Assembly: GCF_009937955.1 (NCBI RefSeq)
Contig: NZ_AP018439.1
Span: 5,704,001 to 5,768,000 of the forward strand
Reading direction: 5' to 3'
Length of the DNA stretch: 64,000 nt
Source of the DNA: Undibacterium sp. KW1
Lineage (GTDB): Bacteria; Pseudomonadota; Gammaproteobacteria; Burkholderiales; Burkholderiaceae_D
In this document: piece after piece, positions 25,713 to 35,215 of the stretch
Position numbering within the stretch: position 1 is the stretch's first letter
Layout: each line of letters opens with the position of its first letter
Notes under the pieces: model-generated
What the model was told of the DNA's origin: nothing
Databases searched by the model: none
Seen by the model: only the letters and a program-made list of their open reading frames with translations
Position numbers and translations under genes: made by a program

Positions 25713-26324
25713 ATGGATAAGCTGGATTTGAAGAAGCAATTTAAATCTGTATATCAGGCATCTGCCAATGCGGTGGCTGAAGTGGATGTGCCTGACTTTC
25801 ATTTTCTCATGATAGATGGCCAGGGTGATCCAAATTCATCCAGTCATTATGCGGCAGCCGTGGAAGCCCTGTTCACGGTAGCTTACACCCTGAAGTTCAT
25901 GGTCAGGAAGAGCAGCGCGGCAATTGATTATGCCGTCATGCCGCTGGAAGGCCTGTGGTGGGCCGAGGACATGGCAGCATTTGTTGCGGACCGCAAAAGC
26001 GAATGGCACTGGACCATGATGATCATGCAGCCCGAATTTATCAGCGCAGAGATGGTGGCAGCCGCCATCGTTGCAGCAGAAAAGAAAAAAACTCTGCCAG
26101 CATTGCAGGATTTACGTTTTGAAAGTTTCAATGAAGGGCATTGCGCACAAATCCTGCACAAAGGCCCTTTTAGCGAAGAAGGGCCGACTATAGACCGCCT
26201 GCATCAGTACATCAATACCCACGGCAAGCTGACAGGCAAGCATCATGAGATTTACCTGAGTGACATACGCAAGGCCGCACCGGCAAACTGGAAGACCATC
26301 ATACGTCAACCGCTCAACAAATAA
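25713..26324 (+). CDS. GyrI-like domain protein
   Basis: The ATG at 25713 gives 203 residues starting MDKLDLKKQFKSVYQAS. FHFLMIDGQGDPNSS and the repeated beta-alpha halves (YAVMPLEGLWW, GHCAQILHKGPFSEE) match the GyrI/SbmC-like ligand-binding fold. Members bind hydrophobic small molecules, and some hydrolyse cyclopropane-containing toxins (known for the superfamily, not shown here). It is the first of three consecutive GyrI-fold genes. Confidence 0.85.
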   Translation: MDKLDLKKQFKSVYQASANAVAEVDVPDFHFLMIDGQGDPNSSSHYAAAVEALFTVAYTLKFMVRKSSAAIDYAVMPLEGLWWAEDMAAFVADRKSEWHWTMMIMQPEFISAEMVAAAIVAAEKKKTLPALQDLRFESFNEGHCAQILHKGPFSEEGPTIDRLHQYINTHGKLTGKHHEIYLSDIRKAAPANWKTIIRQPLNK

Positions 26325-26352
26325 GACTCACTAACAAGGAACAGGAAAAGCC

Positions 26353-26835
26353 ATGCAAAATAAAATCACCGACAAAGCTGTAGAAAAAGTTGTGGAAATA
26401 AGCGGCTTCCAGATCAGTGGCCTGCAAGTACGCACCCGCAATGCCGATGAAGCTGATAATGCCACCGGCAAGATAGCTCCTCTGTGGGGGCAATTCTTTG
26501 CCAGAAATTTGCCAGAGACCTTGCCAGCCAAAACTGGCGATGGAAAAATCTATGGCGTGTATTCAAATTATGAAAACGATGCGAATGGCTTGTTTAACGT
26601 GACTGCCGGTGTCGGCGTCATGGCAGCTTCGGCAGAACTGGCCAATGTCAGCATTGCTGCCGGGCGCTATATGGTGTTTGAATGTGAAGGAGAAATGCCT
26701 GCTGCCATCATAGAGGGCTGGGGCAAGGTCTGGTCATATTTTTCGGGTCAGACAGAATACCAGCGCAGCTATCTGACTGACTTTGAAGAGTATCAGGGGC
26801 CAACTCAAGCGGCGATCTACATCGGTATAAAATAA
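26353..26835 (+). CDS. GyrI-like / AraC effector-binding domain protein
   Basis: This 160-residue protein has its ATG 28 bp after the preceding gene, preceded by AACAAGGAA. The stand-alone effector-binding domain has the pattern IYGVYSNYENDANGLFNVTAGVG, then YMVFECEGEMPAAIIEGWGKVWSYF and a final YQGPTQAAIYIGIK. It was probably derived from an AraC-type effector domain. It likely serves as ligand scavenger or enzyme alongside its neighbours. Confidence 0.88.
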   Translation: MQNKITDKAVEKVVEISGFQISGLQVRTRNADEADNATGKIAPLWGQFFARNLPETLPAKTGDGKIYGVYSNYENDANGLFNVTAGVGVMAASAELANVSIAAGRYMVFECEGEMPAAIIEGWGKVWSYFSGQTEYQRSYLTDFEEYQGPTQAAIYIGIK

Positions 26836-26861
26836 GCGCCACTTTATTACATGAGGCCAGC

Positions 26862-27734
26862 ATGTCCGCATTGTCCACCAATCCAGCCCTGCAAGTCAGT
26901 TATGAACGCCGTCTTTCCCGCGTCACCAATTACCTGCATGCGCATCTGGATGAAGACCTGGATTTGAACAAGCTGGCCGACATCGCCTGCATGTCGCCCT
27001 ACCACTGGCACCGCATCTACCGTGCCATCCATGGCGAGAGCGTGGTGGCAACGGTCAAGCGCCTGCGGCTGCAAAGAGCCGCCACCCTGCTGGCGCGCAG
27101 CGACATGGCGATAGACAAGATTGCCGAATTTTCTGGCTACCCCAACCTGCAATCTTTCACCCGTATTTTTGCGTCTGTGTATGGGCAACCACCGGCGCGT
27201 TACCGCAAGGAGGGCAGCCACCAGCAGTTCCCGCTGCCGGATGAACTCAGTGCTGACCTGCATTTCCCCGTCAGCATCACCAGCATAGCCCCGGTGCAAG
27301 TACTAAGCATAGACAATACCGGCAGCTATATGAGCATCAGCAAGACCTTTGATATCCTGAATGGCTGCGCAGCCTCACGACAACTGTTCAGGGAGGATAC
27401 CCGCTGGATAGGCATTTACTACGATGATGCAATGACGGTGGATGAGGACAAGCTGCGCTCAAAAGCCTGCATCAGCGCGCCTCAGCCCTTACCAGAACAG
27501 GCATTGCAAGAACCCCTGTCTTTGACGGAGCTGCGCGGTGGCAAATATGCCGTGCTGACTTACAAAGGCCCCTACTCGGACATGCAACCAGTATATCGCT
27601 GGTTCTTTGGCGTCTGGCTACCTGCATCCGGTGAAGAGATAGACGATGCGCCGCCGTTTGAAGAATACCTGAACAACCCGCGCGATACTGCACCGGCAGA
27701 TCTACTGACAAATATCTACATGCCCTTGCGTTAA
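26862..27734 (+). CDS. AraC-family regulator with GyrI-like effector domain
   Basis: This 290-residue protein has two HTH motifs at 20-115 (DLNKLADIACMSPYHWHRIY and IDKIAEFSGYPNLQSFTRIF), characteristic of AraC/Rob. Residues 135-290 form a GyrI-like ligand domain ending LLTNIYMPLR. It is the third gene of the plus-strand operon, 26 bp after the second, and probably controls the operon in response to the same ligand class. Confidence 0.92.
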   Translation: MSALSTNPALQVSYERRLSRVTNYLHAHLDEDLDLNKLADIACMSPYHWHRIYRAIHGESVVATVKRLRLQRAATLLARSDMAIDKIAEFSGYPNLQSFTRIFASVYGQPPARYRKEGSHQQFPLPDELSADLHFPVSITSIAPVQVLSIDNTGSYMSISKTFDILNGCAASRQLFREDTRWIGIYYDDAMTVDEDKLRSKACISAPQPLPEQALQEPLSLTELRGGKYAVLTYKGPYSDMQPVYRWFFGVWLPASGEEIDDAPPFEEYLNNPRDTAPADLLTNIYMPLR

Positions 27735-28638
27735 GCGAATGGAGCCAGCGCTTCATCATTGAATTCCCTTACCAGGAAATCAATGAAAGCCCTGGCCGCC
27801 ATGGGCAACCTGCTGGACGGCACGTACAGGGCATACAGGCTGATCAATGGAGCCTCTTGCCACTCACCGAGTATCTGGACCACCTCACCCCGCGCTACCC
27901 ATTGTTGGGTGATGAAATCCGGCTGCAAGACGATGCCCAGACCATCGGCGGCAGCTTGCGCCAGCATCTCGCCATTATTCGAACACAGGACACCGCCTAC
28001 GCGTACGCGTTTTTCACTACGGCCATCACTGAGCAGCCATTCAGCCCCGGTCAGGTTGTGTCCATAATTCAGGCACCTGTGCTGGGCCAGGTGTGCTGGC
28101 TCTTCGGGTATGCCATGCTGCTCCAGATAAGCTGGGCTGGCATAAAGCGAACGCTTGACGGCACAGATGCGGCGGGCTGCCAGGTTGGAATCACTCACAT
28201 GCGCGATGCGCAGGCTCAGGTCAAAACCCATTTCTATGGGATTGAGCATGCGGTCGTTCAGGTCCATGCGTAACTCAACACGCGGATGCTGTTTCAAAAA
28301 CTGACTCATGCGCGGTGCAGCATGATGGTGCCAAAACTCATGGGCGCATTCACCACCAGCTTGCCAACAGCCTGAGTACGTCTTTCAGTCAGGGCCAGGC
28401 TTACTTCATCTGACAGTGCCAGGATAGAGCGCACGTATTCATGCAGTTCGGCACCTGCGCTGGTCAATGACAAAGCGCGGCTGGTACGGTTCAGGAGCTT
28501 GACGTTATAAGTTGCCTCAAGCGAGGCCACCAGCTTGCTGGCCTGTGAGCGCGTCACATCCATTTCACGCGTAGCCGCAGCAAAACTGCCATGCTGCCAG
28601 GAGAGGGCAAAAGCGCGAAAGGCATCGAGTCTGTCCAT
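27731..28638 (-). pseudogene. LysR-family regulator interrupted by a frameshift
   Basis: The N-terminal piece (28306-28638) holds a full LysR winged helix (MDRLDAFRAFALSWQHGSF, then SQASKLVASLEATYNVKLL) and runs into a stop after MSFGTIMLHRA. The effector-binding half continues in another frame from 28309 (SQFLKQHPRVELRMDLNDR) to the end. Restoring one G near 28317 in TGCAG would rejoin the frames and give the usual L-A-P-R junction of the family, so a single-base deletion is likely. Total length would be about 302 residues, normal for LysR. It is divergent from the isochorismatase gene, its probable target. A sequencing error is possible. Confidence 0.8.
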
Positions 28639-28758
28639 GCAATGTTTCCAATATGGATGCTTAATGAAGACTATGGAAACAATCTACAGTACTCATGCCT
28701 GGACACAAACCACCAAGCCCCTAAAAACCCTGCATTTCAAATTAACGAAGTACACATC

Positions 28759-29415
28759 ATGAGCAACCCAAAACTGGATTTACTGACAGCCTCCAACCAC
28801 AGCCTGATCCTGATTGATCATCAGCCGCAAATGACCTTCGGCGTTGCCAGCGGCATAGACCGCCAGTCACTGAAAAACAATGTGATAGGCCTGGCCAAGT
28901 CTGCCAAGGTATTCCAGGTACCGACCGTGCTGACTTCAGTAGAGACTGCCGGTTTCTCCGGTGAAATCTGGCCTGAGCCGCTGGCCGAGCTGCCAGACAA
29001 CAAGATTTTTGAACGTACCTCGATGAATACCTGGGATGATGAAGCCGTCAAAGTCAAGTTGAAAAAGTTTGGCCGCAAAAAACTGGTGTTTGCGGCATTG
29101 TGGACTGAAGTCTGCCTGACCTTCCCGGTACTGGAAGCCATGCGCGATGGCTATGAAGTGTATTTCGTTGAAGACGCCTCTGGCGGTACCTCAGCCGCTG
29201 CCCATAACATGGCCTTGCAACGCATGATACAGGCTGGTGCCGTGCCCATGACCTGGCAGCAGTACCTGCTGGAACTGCAACGCGACTGGGCCAGGAAAGA
29301 TACCTACAAAGGCACTACAGGCGTGGTGGTTGAACATAGCGGCGCCTATGGTTCTGGCATAGATTATGCGATCACACATGTACGCAAAATGGCTGCACGC
29401 AAAGTTGCACATTGA
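28759..29415 (+). CDS. isochorismatase-family hydrolase (YcaC-like)
   Basis: The ATG at 28759 gives 218 residues; the longer frame upstream overlaps the LysR gene and is not coding. The catalytic triad of cysteine hydrolases is visible: Asp in LILIDHQPQM, Lys in LPDNKIFERTS and Cys in AALWTEVCLTFPV. The closest general match is YcaC-like hydrolases, whose natural substrate is unclear. Its likely regulator is the broken LysR gene 120 bp away. Confidence 0.9.
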   Translation: MSNPKLDLLTASNHSLILIDHQPQMTFGVASGIDRQSLKNNVIGLAKSAKVFQVPTVLTSVETAGFSGEIWPEPLAELPDNKIFERTSMNTWDDEAVKVKLKKFGRKKLVFAALWTEVCLTFPVLEAMRDGYEVYFVEDASGGTSAAAHNMALQRMIQAGAVPMTWQQYLLELQRDWARKDTYKGTTGVVVEHSGAYGSGIDYAITHVRKMAARKVAH

Positions 29416-29474
29416 GTGACAATGAGTAGCACCCGAAATGCAGCCTATGATCAATCTTAACGACAACTGACATC

Positions 29475-31352
29475 ATGATCGCTATCGCCGACACACTGTA
29501 CCTGAATGGCCGTTTCACTACCCTAGACAAGCAAAACCCACAGGCAAATGCGGTAGCGAATGCTGATGGCTAATTCATCGCCGTCGGCGATGCAGCAGAA
29601 GTGCGCCGTCACATGGGCGCACACACCAAAGTCATTGACCTCAAAGGCCGCGCCGCCATCCCCGGCTTGCATGACAGCCATACACATCTGATACGGGCAG
29701 GCTTGAACTACACCATGGAATTGCGCTGGGATGGCGTACCCTCCCTGGCAGACGCCATGCGTATGCTGAAAGAGCAGGTTGCCCGTACCCCGGCCCCACA
29801 ATGGGTGCGGGTGGTTGGTGGCTTCACTGAGCATCAGTTCGCAGAAAAAAGGCTGCCAACGCTGGCAGAAATCAATGCTGCCGCACCTGACACACCGGTG
29901 TTCATCCTGCAACTGTATGACTGTGCGCTACTCAATGGCGCAGCCCTGCGTGCAGTTGGCTATACCAAGGACACACCGAACCCGCCAGGTGGTGAAATCG
30001 AGCGCGACAAACAGGGCAACCTGACCGGGCTGCTGCTGGCCAAACCAAACGCCATGATCCTGTATGCAACCCTTTCAAAGGGCCCCAAACTGGACGCGGA
30101 TGCGCAAGAGATTTCTACCCGGCTGTTCATGCGCGAGTTGATCCGGCTCGGCATTACCTCAGTCATTGATGCGGGTGGCGGTTTTCAAAATTACCCGGAT
30201 GACTAGCGCATCATAGAGAAACTGCAGAAGGCAGACGAGCTGACAGTGCGCATCGCCTACAACCTGTTTACCCAGAGACCGAAGCAGGAAGTAGAAGATT
30301 TCCAGACCTGGAGTGATTTGCTGCCGCCCCTTTCCGGCGATGCGATGTACCGCCATAATGGTGCGGGTGAAATGCTGGTATTTTCTGCGGCTGATTTTGA
30401 AGATTTTCGTGAGCCACGCCCAACGCCTGTCGATAGCATGGAAGATGAGCTGGAGCGCGTGGTGCGCCTGCTGGTAGAAAAACGCTGGCCTTTCCGCCTG
30501 CATGCGACCTATGACGAAAACATCAGCCGGGCACTGGATACCATTGAGCGTGTGAACCGCGATATTCCATTCAATAATCTGCACTGGTTTTTTGACCATG
30601 CAGAAACCATCAGCCCGCAAAACATTGACCGTGTCAGGGCTTTGGGCGGCGGTATCGCGATACAGCACCGCATGGCCTATCAGGGTGAATATTTCATAGA
30701 ACGCTACGGCAGGCAGAAAGCTGCACATTCACCGCCGGTGCGGCGCATGCTTGATGCCGGTATTCCAGTCGGCGGTGGTACTGATGCCACCCGCGTCGCC
30801 AGCTACAACCCCTGGGTCAGCCTGGCATGGATGATCACTGGCAGGACCGTCGGTGGTACTAAGCTGTATCAGTCAGATAATCTGCTGGAGCGGGAAACCG
30901 CCTTGCGCCTGTGGACCACAGGCAGTGCCTGGTTTGCCAATGCAGATGGCAGACAGGGGCAGATCAAGGCCGGACAACTGGCGGACTTCATCGTGCCCTC
31001 AGCCGATCTGTTTGCCATTCCTGAAATGGACATCGCCAGCCTGGTGTCGCACCTGACCGTCGTGGGCGGCAAGGTAGTGCATGGTGACGACGTGTTTTCT
31101 GATCTCGCACCACCAATGCCGCGGGCAGCCAATGACTGGGCACCGACCAATGTCTTTGGTGGCTACTGGCGCGAACCGCTGGTGCAAAAAAACAAAACCG
31201 GTCATCTGCAAAAACCTGTACAGCATGCCAACTGCTGCGCGAAACCCTGCCAGGTTCATGGGCATGGCCATACGTCCAGCTGGCTCAATCCCGTGCCGGT
31301 ATCGGATGAAAAAAGTTTTTGGGGCGCACTAGGTTGCGGGTGCTGGCTATGA
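29475..31352 (+). pseudogene. amidohydrolase (YtcJ-like) with two in-frame stop codons
   Basis: One frame encodes about 625 residues of a metal-dependent amidohydrolase: DTLYLNGRFTTLD, IPGLHDSHTHL (first metal ligands), HWFFDHAE and GGGTDATRVASYNPW. It is cut by TAA at 29571 (codon 33, in the motif usually DGRFIAVG) and TAG at 30204 (after NYPDD, where Tyr is usual). Both stops differ by one base from a sense codon and the frame resumes directly, so these are nonsense substitutions and not frameshifts. No start with a ribosome site was found after each stop. The gene is probably decaying; the stop overlaps the DoxX start as ATGA. Confidence 0.85.
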
Positions 31353-31759
31353 CACTGCCCTCTTCCATGCACACGCTGGCCCTGGCTATGCTGGCGAGTG
31401 TGTTCGCCTGGAGTGCCGCTGACAAACTGTTGCACTGGCAAGACGGGCTTGCTGAAGTCCGTGCACAACTGCCTTTTGCTCCTGTGATTTTATTATGCGG
31501 CACCGTGTTCCTGCAGGCTGCTGGCAGCTTGTGCTTGCTGGCAGCAGCCTTCTTTCCCGAGCAACCCTTGCTGCGTTATCTGGGCGGCTGGGCAGCGCTT
31601 GCCCTGGCTGGTTTCACCTGCATGGCAACGCTGCTGTTTCATGCTTTCTGGCGAGAAGCAAATGCCCGGGATAAGCGACGCACGCTGACCGTATTTCTGG
31701 AACACCTTGCTTTGGCCGGCGGCCTGTTGCTGGCAGTCACGCTTTTACTGACTACCTGA
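31349..31759 (+). CDS. DoxX/MauE-like small membrane protein
   Basis: The ATG at 31349 overlaps the amidohydrolase stop (ATGA) and gives 136 residues. Four membrane helices at about 7-25, 42-65, 73-92 and 108-130 and the pattern FAWSAADKLLHWQ fit the MauE/DoxX redox-associated family. It is probably translationally coupled to the preceding broken gene, so its expression may have suffered. Confidence 0.8.
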   Translation: MTLPSSMHTLALAMLASVFAWSAADKLLHWQDGLAEVRAQLPFAPVILLCGTVFLQAAGSLCLLAAAFFPEQPLLRYLGGWAALALAGFTCMATLLFHAFWREANARDKRRTLTVFLEHLALAGGLLLAVTLLLTT

Positions 31760-31792
31760 TTCACTTACATTCACTGGATACGGACAGCCAAT

Positions 31793-32503
31793 ATGCCCGC
31801 CGACATTTCTTCTGCTACACCAGCAAGCAGCCCTGTACCGGTCTTTCATGCCTGGATGGCACCACTGCTGGCTCTGGTCGCCGCGTATATAGATACCCTG
31901 GGTTTCATTGCCCTGTTCGGGCTATTCACCGCCCATGTCACTGGCAACTTTGTCCTGATAGGTGCCGCCTTCGTACACGGTGGCAGTGGCATGACTTTAA
32001 AGTTCCTGGCTTTCCCGGCTTTCATCGCTGGTGTCTTGGCGGCCAAATGGACACACGGCTTTTTGAGCGCACGTGGCAGCACGAGGGTATTAAAAATCTT
32101 ACTGGCGCTGGAAGCCCTGTTCCTGTTTGCCTTTGCCATGACAGGTATTTTGCTGCGGCCTGACCTGGATGCCAACCCCGGATACACTGCCATCGCCACC
32201 GGCATGCTGGGTGCGCTGGCGATGGGCTTGCAGAATGGCACCAGCCGCCTGAGTCTGTCCAGCCTGGTACCCACGACGGTCATGACCGGTAATGTGACAC
32301 AGATCGTGATTGACCTCGTCGATGCCGCATCAGGTAACATTATTGCGCGCGAACGCATACGCCGCTTCATACCTGCGGTTGCAGGTTTTGTAGTAGGTGC
32401 GGTCGGCGGTGCCTTCGCTTACATCGGTCTGGGTTTTATGGCCGTCTTGCCCGTCATTGCAGTGTTGCTGGTGTTGATACGCCTTGCGGACCCGCGCCAG
32501 TAA
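31793..32503 (+). CDS. DUF1275 (YoaK) family membrane protein
   Basis: This 236-residue protein has six or seven membrane helices. The family signatures AYIDTLGFIALFGLFTAHVTGN and TVMTGNVTQIVIDLVD are both present. Function is unknown in the family; a transport role is assumed. It follows DoxX by 33 bp on the same strand. Confidence 0.9.
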   Translation: MPADISSATPASSPVPVFHAWMAPLLALVAAYIDTLGFIALFGLFTAHVTGNFVLIGAAFVHGGSGMTLKFLAFPAFIAGVLAAKWTHGFLSARGSTRVLKILLALEALFLFAFAMTGILLRPDLDANPGYTAIATGMLGALAMGLQNGTSRLSLSSLVPTTVMTGNVTQIVIDLVDAASGNIIARERIRRFIPAVAGFVVGAVGGAFAYIGLGFMAVLPVIAVLLVLIRLADPRQ

Positions 32504-32553
32504 TCTGCGAGGATGATTTCCGGATGCTGATTGCAGACTACGGGCCACATTGC

Positions 32554-33318
32554 CTAGCCAGGCACGTCACCCTTGCGCGTCACTCTGCCAGAACCACCTA
32601 TGGATTTGCTGATTTTTGGATCGCCGTAATAGCTGACATCACCAGAGCCGCCTATGCTGACATCCAGCCTGTCCCTGGCCCATACCTGGGCTGTGCCTGA
32701 ACCACCTATCTTGATTTTGACGTTGCGCGCTTCCAGCCTGCCGGCTTTTATATCACCAGACCCACCAATCGTGCCAGCCACGTCATTAACATTGCCAGCA
32801 GCCACGAAATTGCCGCTGCCGCCTATGACCACACTCAGGCTGTCTGCCTGCAAGAGCTTGATCTGCACATCGCCTGAACCACCTATTTTGGTTTGCAATT
32901 CTTTGCTGGCCAATTTGTCAGTCCAGATCTTGCCTGAACCACTGACGGCGATCTTGTCCAGATTCTTGCAATACACCACGATATTCATGGTCCTGGTTTT
33001 AGGATAGGTGTTTTTGTCGGCATTGCGGATTTTCAGATGACCGCTTTCAACCACGGTTTCTACCAGCGACTGCAGATTGTCGTCAGTCTCTACCTGCACG
33101 CCTTCTTTATCGCCCTGGCGCAATTCCAGTCTGGCGGGCAAAGCCAGGTCTATGCCCGAGAAACCAGTGACGGCACGGTCTTGTTTCTGGATGTTGCCTG
33201 AACCTTCTACAGCCTTTCCTTTGAACCAGCCATCTGACCAGTCAGCGGCAGCAGGCAGGCTGGCCAATGCCAGCAAGGCGCCCAGGATGTAGCGGCGGGA
33301 AATCGGATTTTTCATCAT
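32554..33318 (-). CDS. DUF2807 (putative auto-transporter adhesin head GIN) protein
   Basis: This 254-residue protein has a signal peptide (SRRYILGALLALASLPAAA). The rest is a parallel beta-helix made of repeats in which each strand turn carries GSG: ISGSGK-like VSGSGKIW, IGGSGDVQI, IGGSGNFVA, IGGSGDIKA, IGGSGTAQV, IGGSGDVSY and IGGSGRVTR. This is typical of the head-GIN domain. It is periplasmic or surface-located with unknown function, and is a single gene. Confidence 0.9.
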   Translation of the reverse strand: MMKNPISRRYILGALLALASLPAAADWSDGWFKGKAVEGSGNIQKQDRAVTGFSGIDLALPARLELRQGDKEGVQVETDDNLQSLVETVVESGHLKIRNADKNTYPKTRTMNIVVYCKNLDKIAVSGSGKIWTDKLASKELQTKIGGSGDVQIKLLQADSLSVVIGGSGNFVAAGNVNDVAGTIGGSGDIKAGRLEARNVKIKIGGSGTAQVWARDRLDVSIGGSGDVSYYGDPKISKSIGGSGRVTRKGDVPG

Positions 33319-33381
33319 AGTCTCCTTAATAATTGTTGCCTTGAGACTATCACTAATGAGCGAAGTTCCTGAAAAGGAAAC

Positions 33382-33585
33382 TTATTTAGGCTGTGGCTTG
33401 GGTGCGCTATCGTTTTTTGCTGGCTGGGTTTTCAAGGGTTTGATGGTCACTACCTTGCCCTTGCTTTTGCATGGATTGTCTGACCAGACCACACGGCCAT
33501 CAACTTCACAACGAAATACGGGTGTTTGTGCTAAAGCCAGGACAGGAAACAACAGGGGTAATACAAGGAGGAGAGATTTTTTCAT
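33382..33585 (-). CDS. small secreted protein, DUF4124-like
   Basis: This 67-residue protein has a signal peptide (KKSLLLVLPLLFPVLALAQ) and then a short domain FRCEVDGRVVWSDNPCKSKG, the Cys-containing beta-hairpin motif of DUF4124-type proteins. A Lys/Pro-rich tail follows. It probably forms one disulfide in the periplasm; function unknown. Confidence 0.75.
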   Translation of the reverse strand: MKKSLLLVLPLLFPVLALAQTPVFRCEVDGRVVWSDNPCKSKGKVVTIKPLKTQPAKNDSAPKPQPK

Positions 33586-33771
33586 GAACCGCTTAGTGAG
33601 GAAATACGACCATGATTATACCCTGCATTCTGTTTTCTTTTTTACATCTCCATGACATTTACCGCAGCTTCTTGAAAACCGCTTATGATGCGCTGCACGA
33701 TGAACAATTACTCCGCCATGGAACGTTTGTCCGGCCTGGCGGTCTCAACTCTTTTTCTCAGGAGACTTTGT

Positions 33772-34566
33772 ATGAAACAATTTCTGCTCGCCATGAGCCT
33801 GATCACAGGTTTGGCATCCAGCCAGGCAGTGCTGGCCGATGATGCCTTGAAGGCTGCCATTGCCGGACAACAACGCACGCCAGCCAATGCCGTACGCGAC
33901 AGTGCGCGTCATCCGTATGAAACTCTGACTTTCTTTGGCATCAAACCAAATATGACAGTGGTTGAACTGTCGCCTGGCGGTGGCTGGTACACAGAAATTT
34001 TGGCGCCGTATCTGCGCGACAATGGCAAGATGATTGCTGCGCTGGGCGACCCCGCTGTCAGCAAAGGTGCTGCCAGCTTCAAGCAAAAACTGGATGCCAA
34101 CCCGGCCATCTATGGCAAAGTACAGATGGGTGTGTTTGCCCCCCCTGCCAAACTGGAATACGCGGCCAAGGGCAGCGTCGATATGATACTGACTTTCAGG
34201 AATATCCATAACTGGATAGGCAATGGTGAACCAGCGATGAAAGCCCTGTTCCAGAATGCCTATGACAGCCTGAAACCAGGCGGTGTATTTGGTGTAGTTG
34301 AGCATCGTCTGCCAAGCAGCAAGACGCAGGATGAGAAAGCCAGCACTGGCTATGTGCATGAAAGCTATGTCATCAAACTGGCTGAGAGCGTGGGCTTCAA
34401 ACTCGCGGGGAAATCTGAAGTCAATGCCAACCCTAAAGACAATGCCGAGCATGAAAATGGTGTCTGGGCTTTGCCACCAACCTTTGCCAACAAGGACAAG
34501 GACAAAGCCAAGTACGAAGCCATAGGCGAGAGTGACAGGATGACACTGAAGTTCGTCAAGTCTTAA
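33772..34566 (+). CDS. secreted class I SAM-dependent methyltransferase-like protein
   Basis: The ATG at 33772 follows AGGAG and starts a signal peptide (FLLAMSLITGLASSQAVLA); 264 residues. The methyltransferase motif I is seen as VVELSPGGGWYTEIL, with FRNIHNWI and LKPGGVFGVVEH as later motifs. A periplasmic location is odd for a SAM-dependent enzyme but common for this protein family. An 11-bp-stem terminator follows. Confidence 0.88.
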   Translation: MKQFLLAMSLITGLASSQAVLADDALKAAIAGQQRTPANAVRDSARHPYETLTFFGIKPNMTVVELSPGGGWYTEILAPYLRDNGKMIAALGDPAVSKGAASFKQKLDANPAIYGKVQMGVFAPPAKLEYAAKGSVDMILTFRNIHNWIGNGEPAMKALFQNAYDSLKPGGVFGVVEHRLPSSKTQDEKASTGYVHESYVIKLAESVGFKLAGKSEVNANPKDNAEHENGVWALPPTFANKDKDKAKYEAIGESDRMTLKFVKS

Positions 34567-34596
34567 ATCTTAAATAAGCGCCAAGCTGGCAAGTCT

Positions 34597-34634
34597 GGCG
34601 GTAACAGTTTATGATGGCTGTTACCGCCTTTTTT
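34597..34634 (+). terminator. strong intrinsic terminator
   Basis: GGCGGTAACAG and CTGTTACCGCC form a perfect 11-bp stem with a ten-base loop and six Ts. It ends the methyltransferase transcript and lies only 12 bp before the YceI start codon. Confidence 0.95.
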
Positions 34635-34646
34635 CTGGGAACCGCC

Positions 34647-35210
34647 ATGTTCAGAAAATGCCTGCTGCTGATATTGTGCTGTACTGGCATGAGCGGATAT
34701 GCCGCAGACAAATACATCGTTGATCAGGAACACACATACAGCAATTTTGAATACAAGCACTGGGGCTTGTCCTTGCAGCGCGGCCGTTTCGACAGGAATA
34801 GCGGCAGCATAGAACTGGATATGGAGAACAAGACCGGTAGCCTGCAGATTGCCATAGAGGCAGACTCCATCAATAGCGGTTCAGATACATTCAATAATAT
34901 CCTGCGCTCGGCCAGTTTTTTCAATGCAGAGAAATACCCAAAAATCTTTTTTCAATCGAACAAGCTGGTCTTTAATGAAGACAAACTGGTGCAGGTGGAG
35001 GGTGACCTGACCATCAAGGATGTCACCCGCAAGGTAACGGTAGATATCACCCAGTTTGAATGCCGTTTCATGATCCTGTATCTGAAGCGTGCCTGCGGCG
35101 CGAATGGCAATACCAAGATACTGCGCAGCGATTATGGTGTGGGCCGCTATGTACCGTTTGTCAGCGATGAAGTGACTTTGTCGTTCAGTGTTGAGGCGAT
35201 CAAAGAGTAG
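34647..35210 (+). CDS. YceI family periplasmic protein
   Basis: The ATG at 34647 opens a signal peptide (FRKCLLLILCCTGMSGYAA); 187 residues. An upstream ATG at 34611 is inside the terminator loop and is rejected. The lipocalin-like YceI pattern is clear: YIVDQEHTYSNFEYKHWG, LQIAIEADSINSG, ILRSASFFNAEKYPKIFF and GDLTIKDVTRKVTVDI. YceI proteins bind long isoprenoid lipids. The start lies just behind a terminator, so a promoter must overlap it or expression depends on read-through. Confidence 0.9.
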   Translation: MFRKCLLLILCCTGMSGYAADKYIVDQEHTYSNFEYKHWGLSLQRGRFDRNSGSIELDMENKTGSLQIAIEADSINSGSDTFNNILRSASFFNAEKYPKIFFQSNKLVFNEDKLVQVEGDLTIKDVTRKVTVDITQFECRFMILYLKRACGANGNTKILRSDYGVGRYVPFVSDEVTLSFSVEAIKE

Positions 35211-35215
35211 GTCTG

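Noticed and set aside
29571..30206. Stop-codon recoding (selenocysteine, pyrrolysine or suppressor) in the amidohydrolase
   Set aside because: Neither stop is TGA with a SECIS-like loop, the positions are not catalytic, and neighbouring genes use the same codons as true stops.
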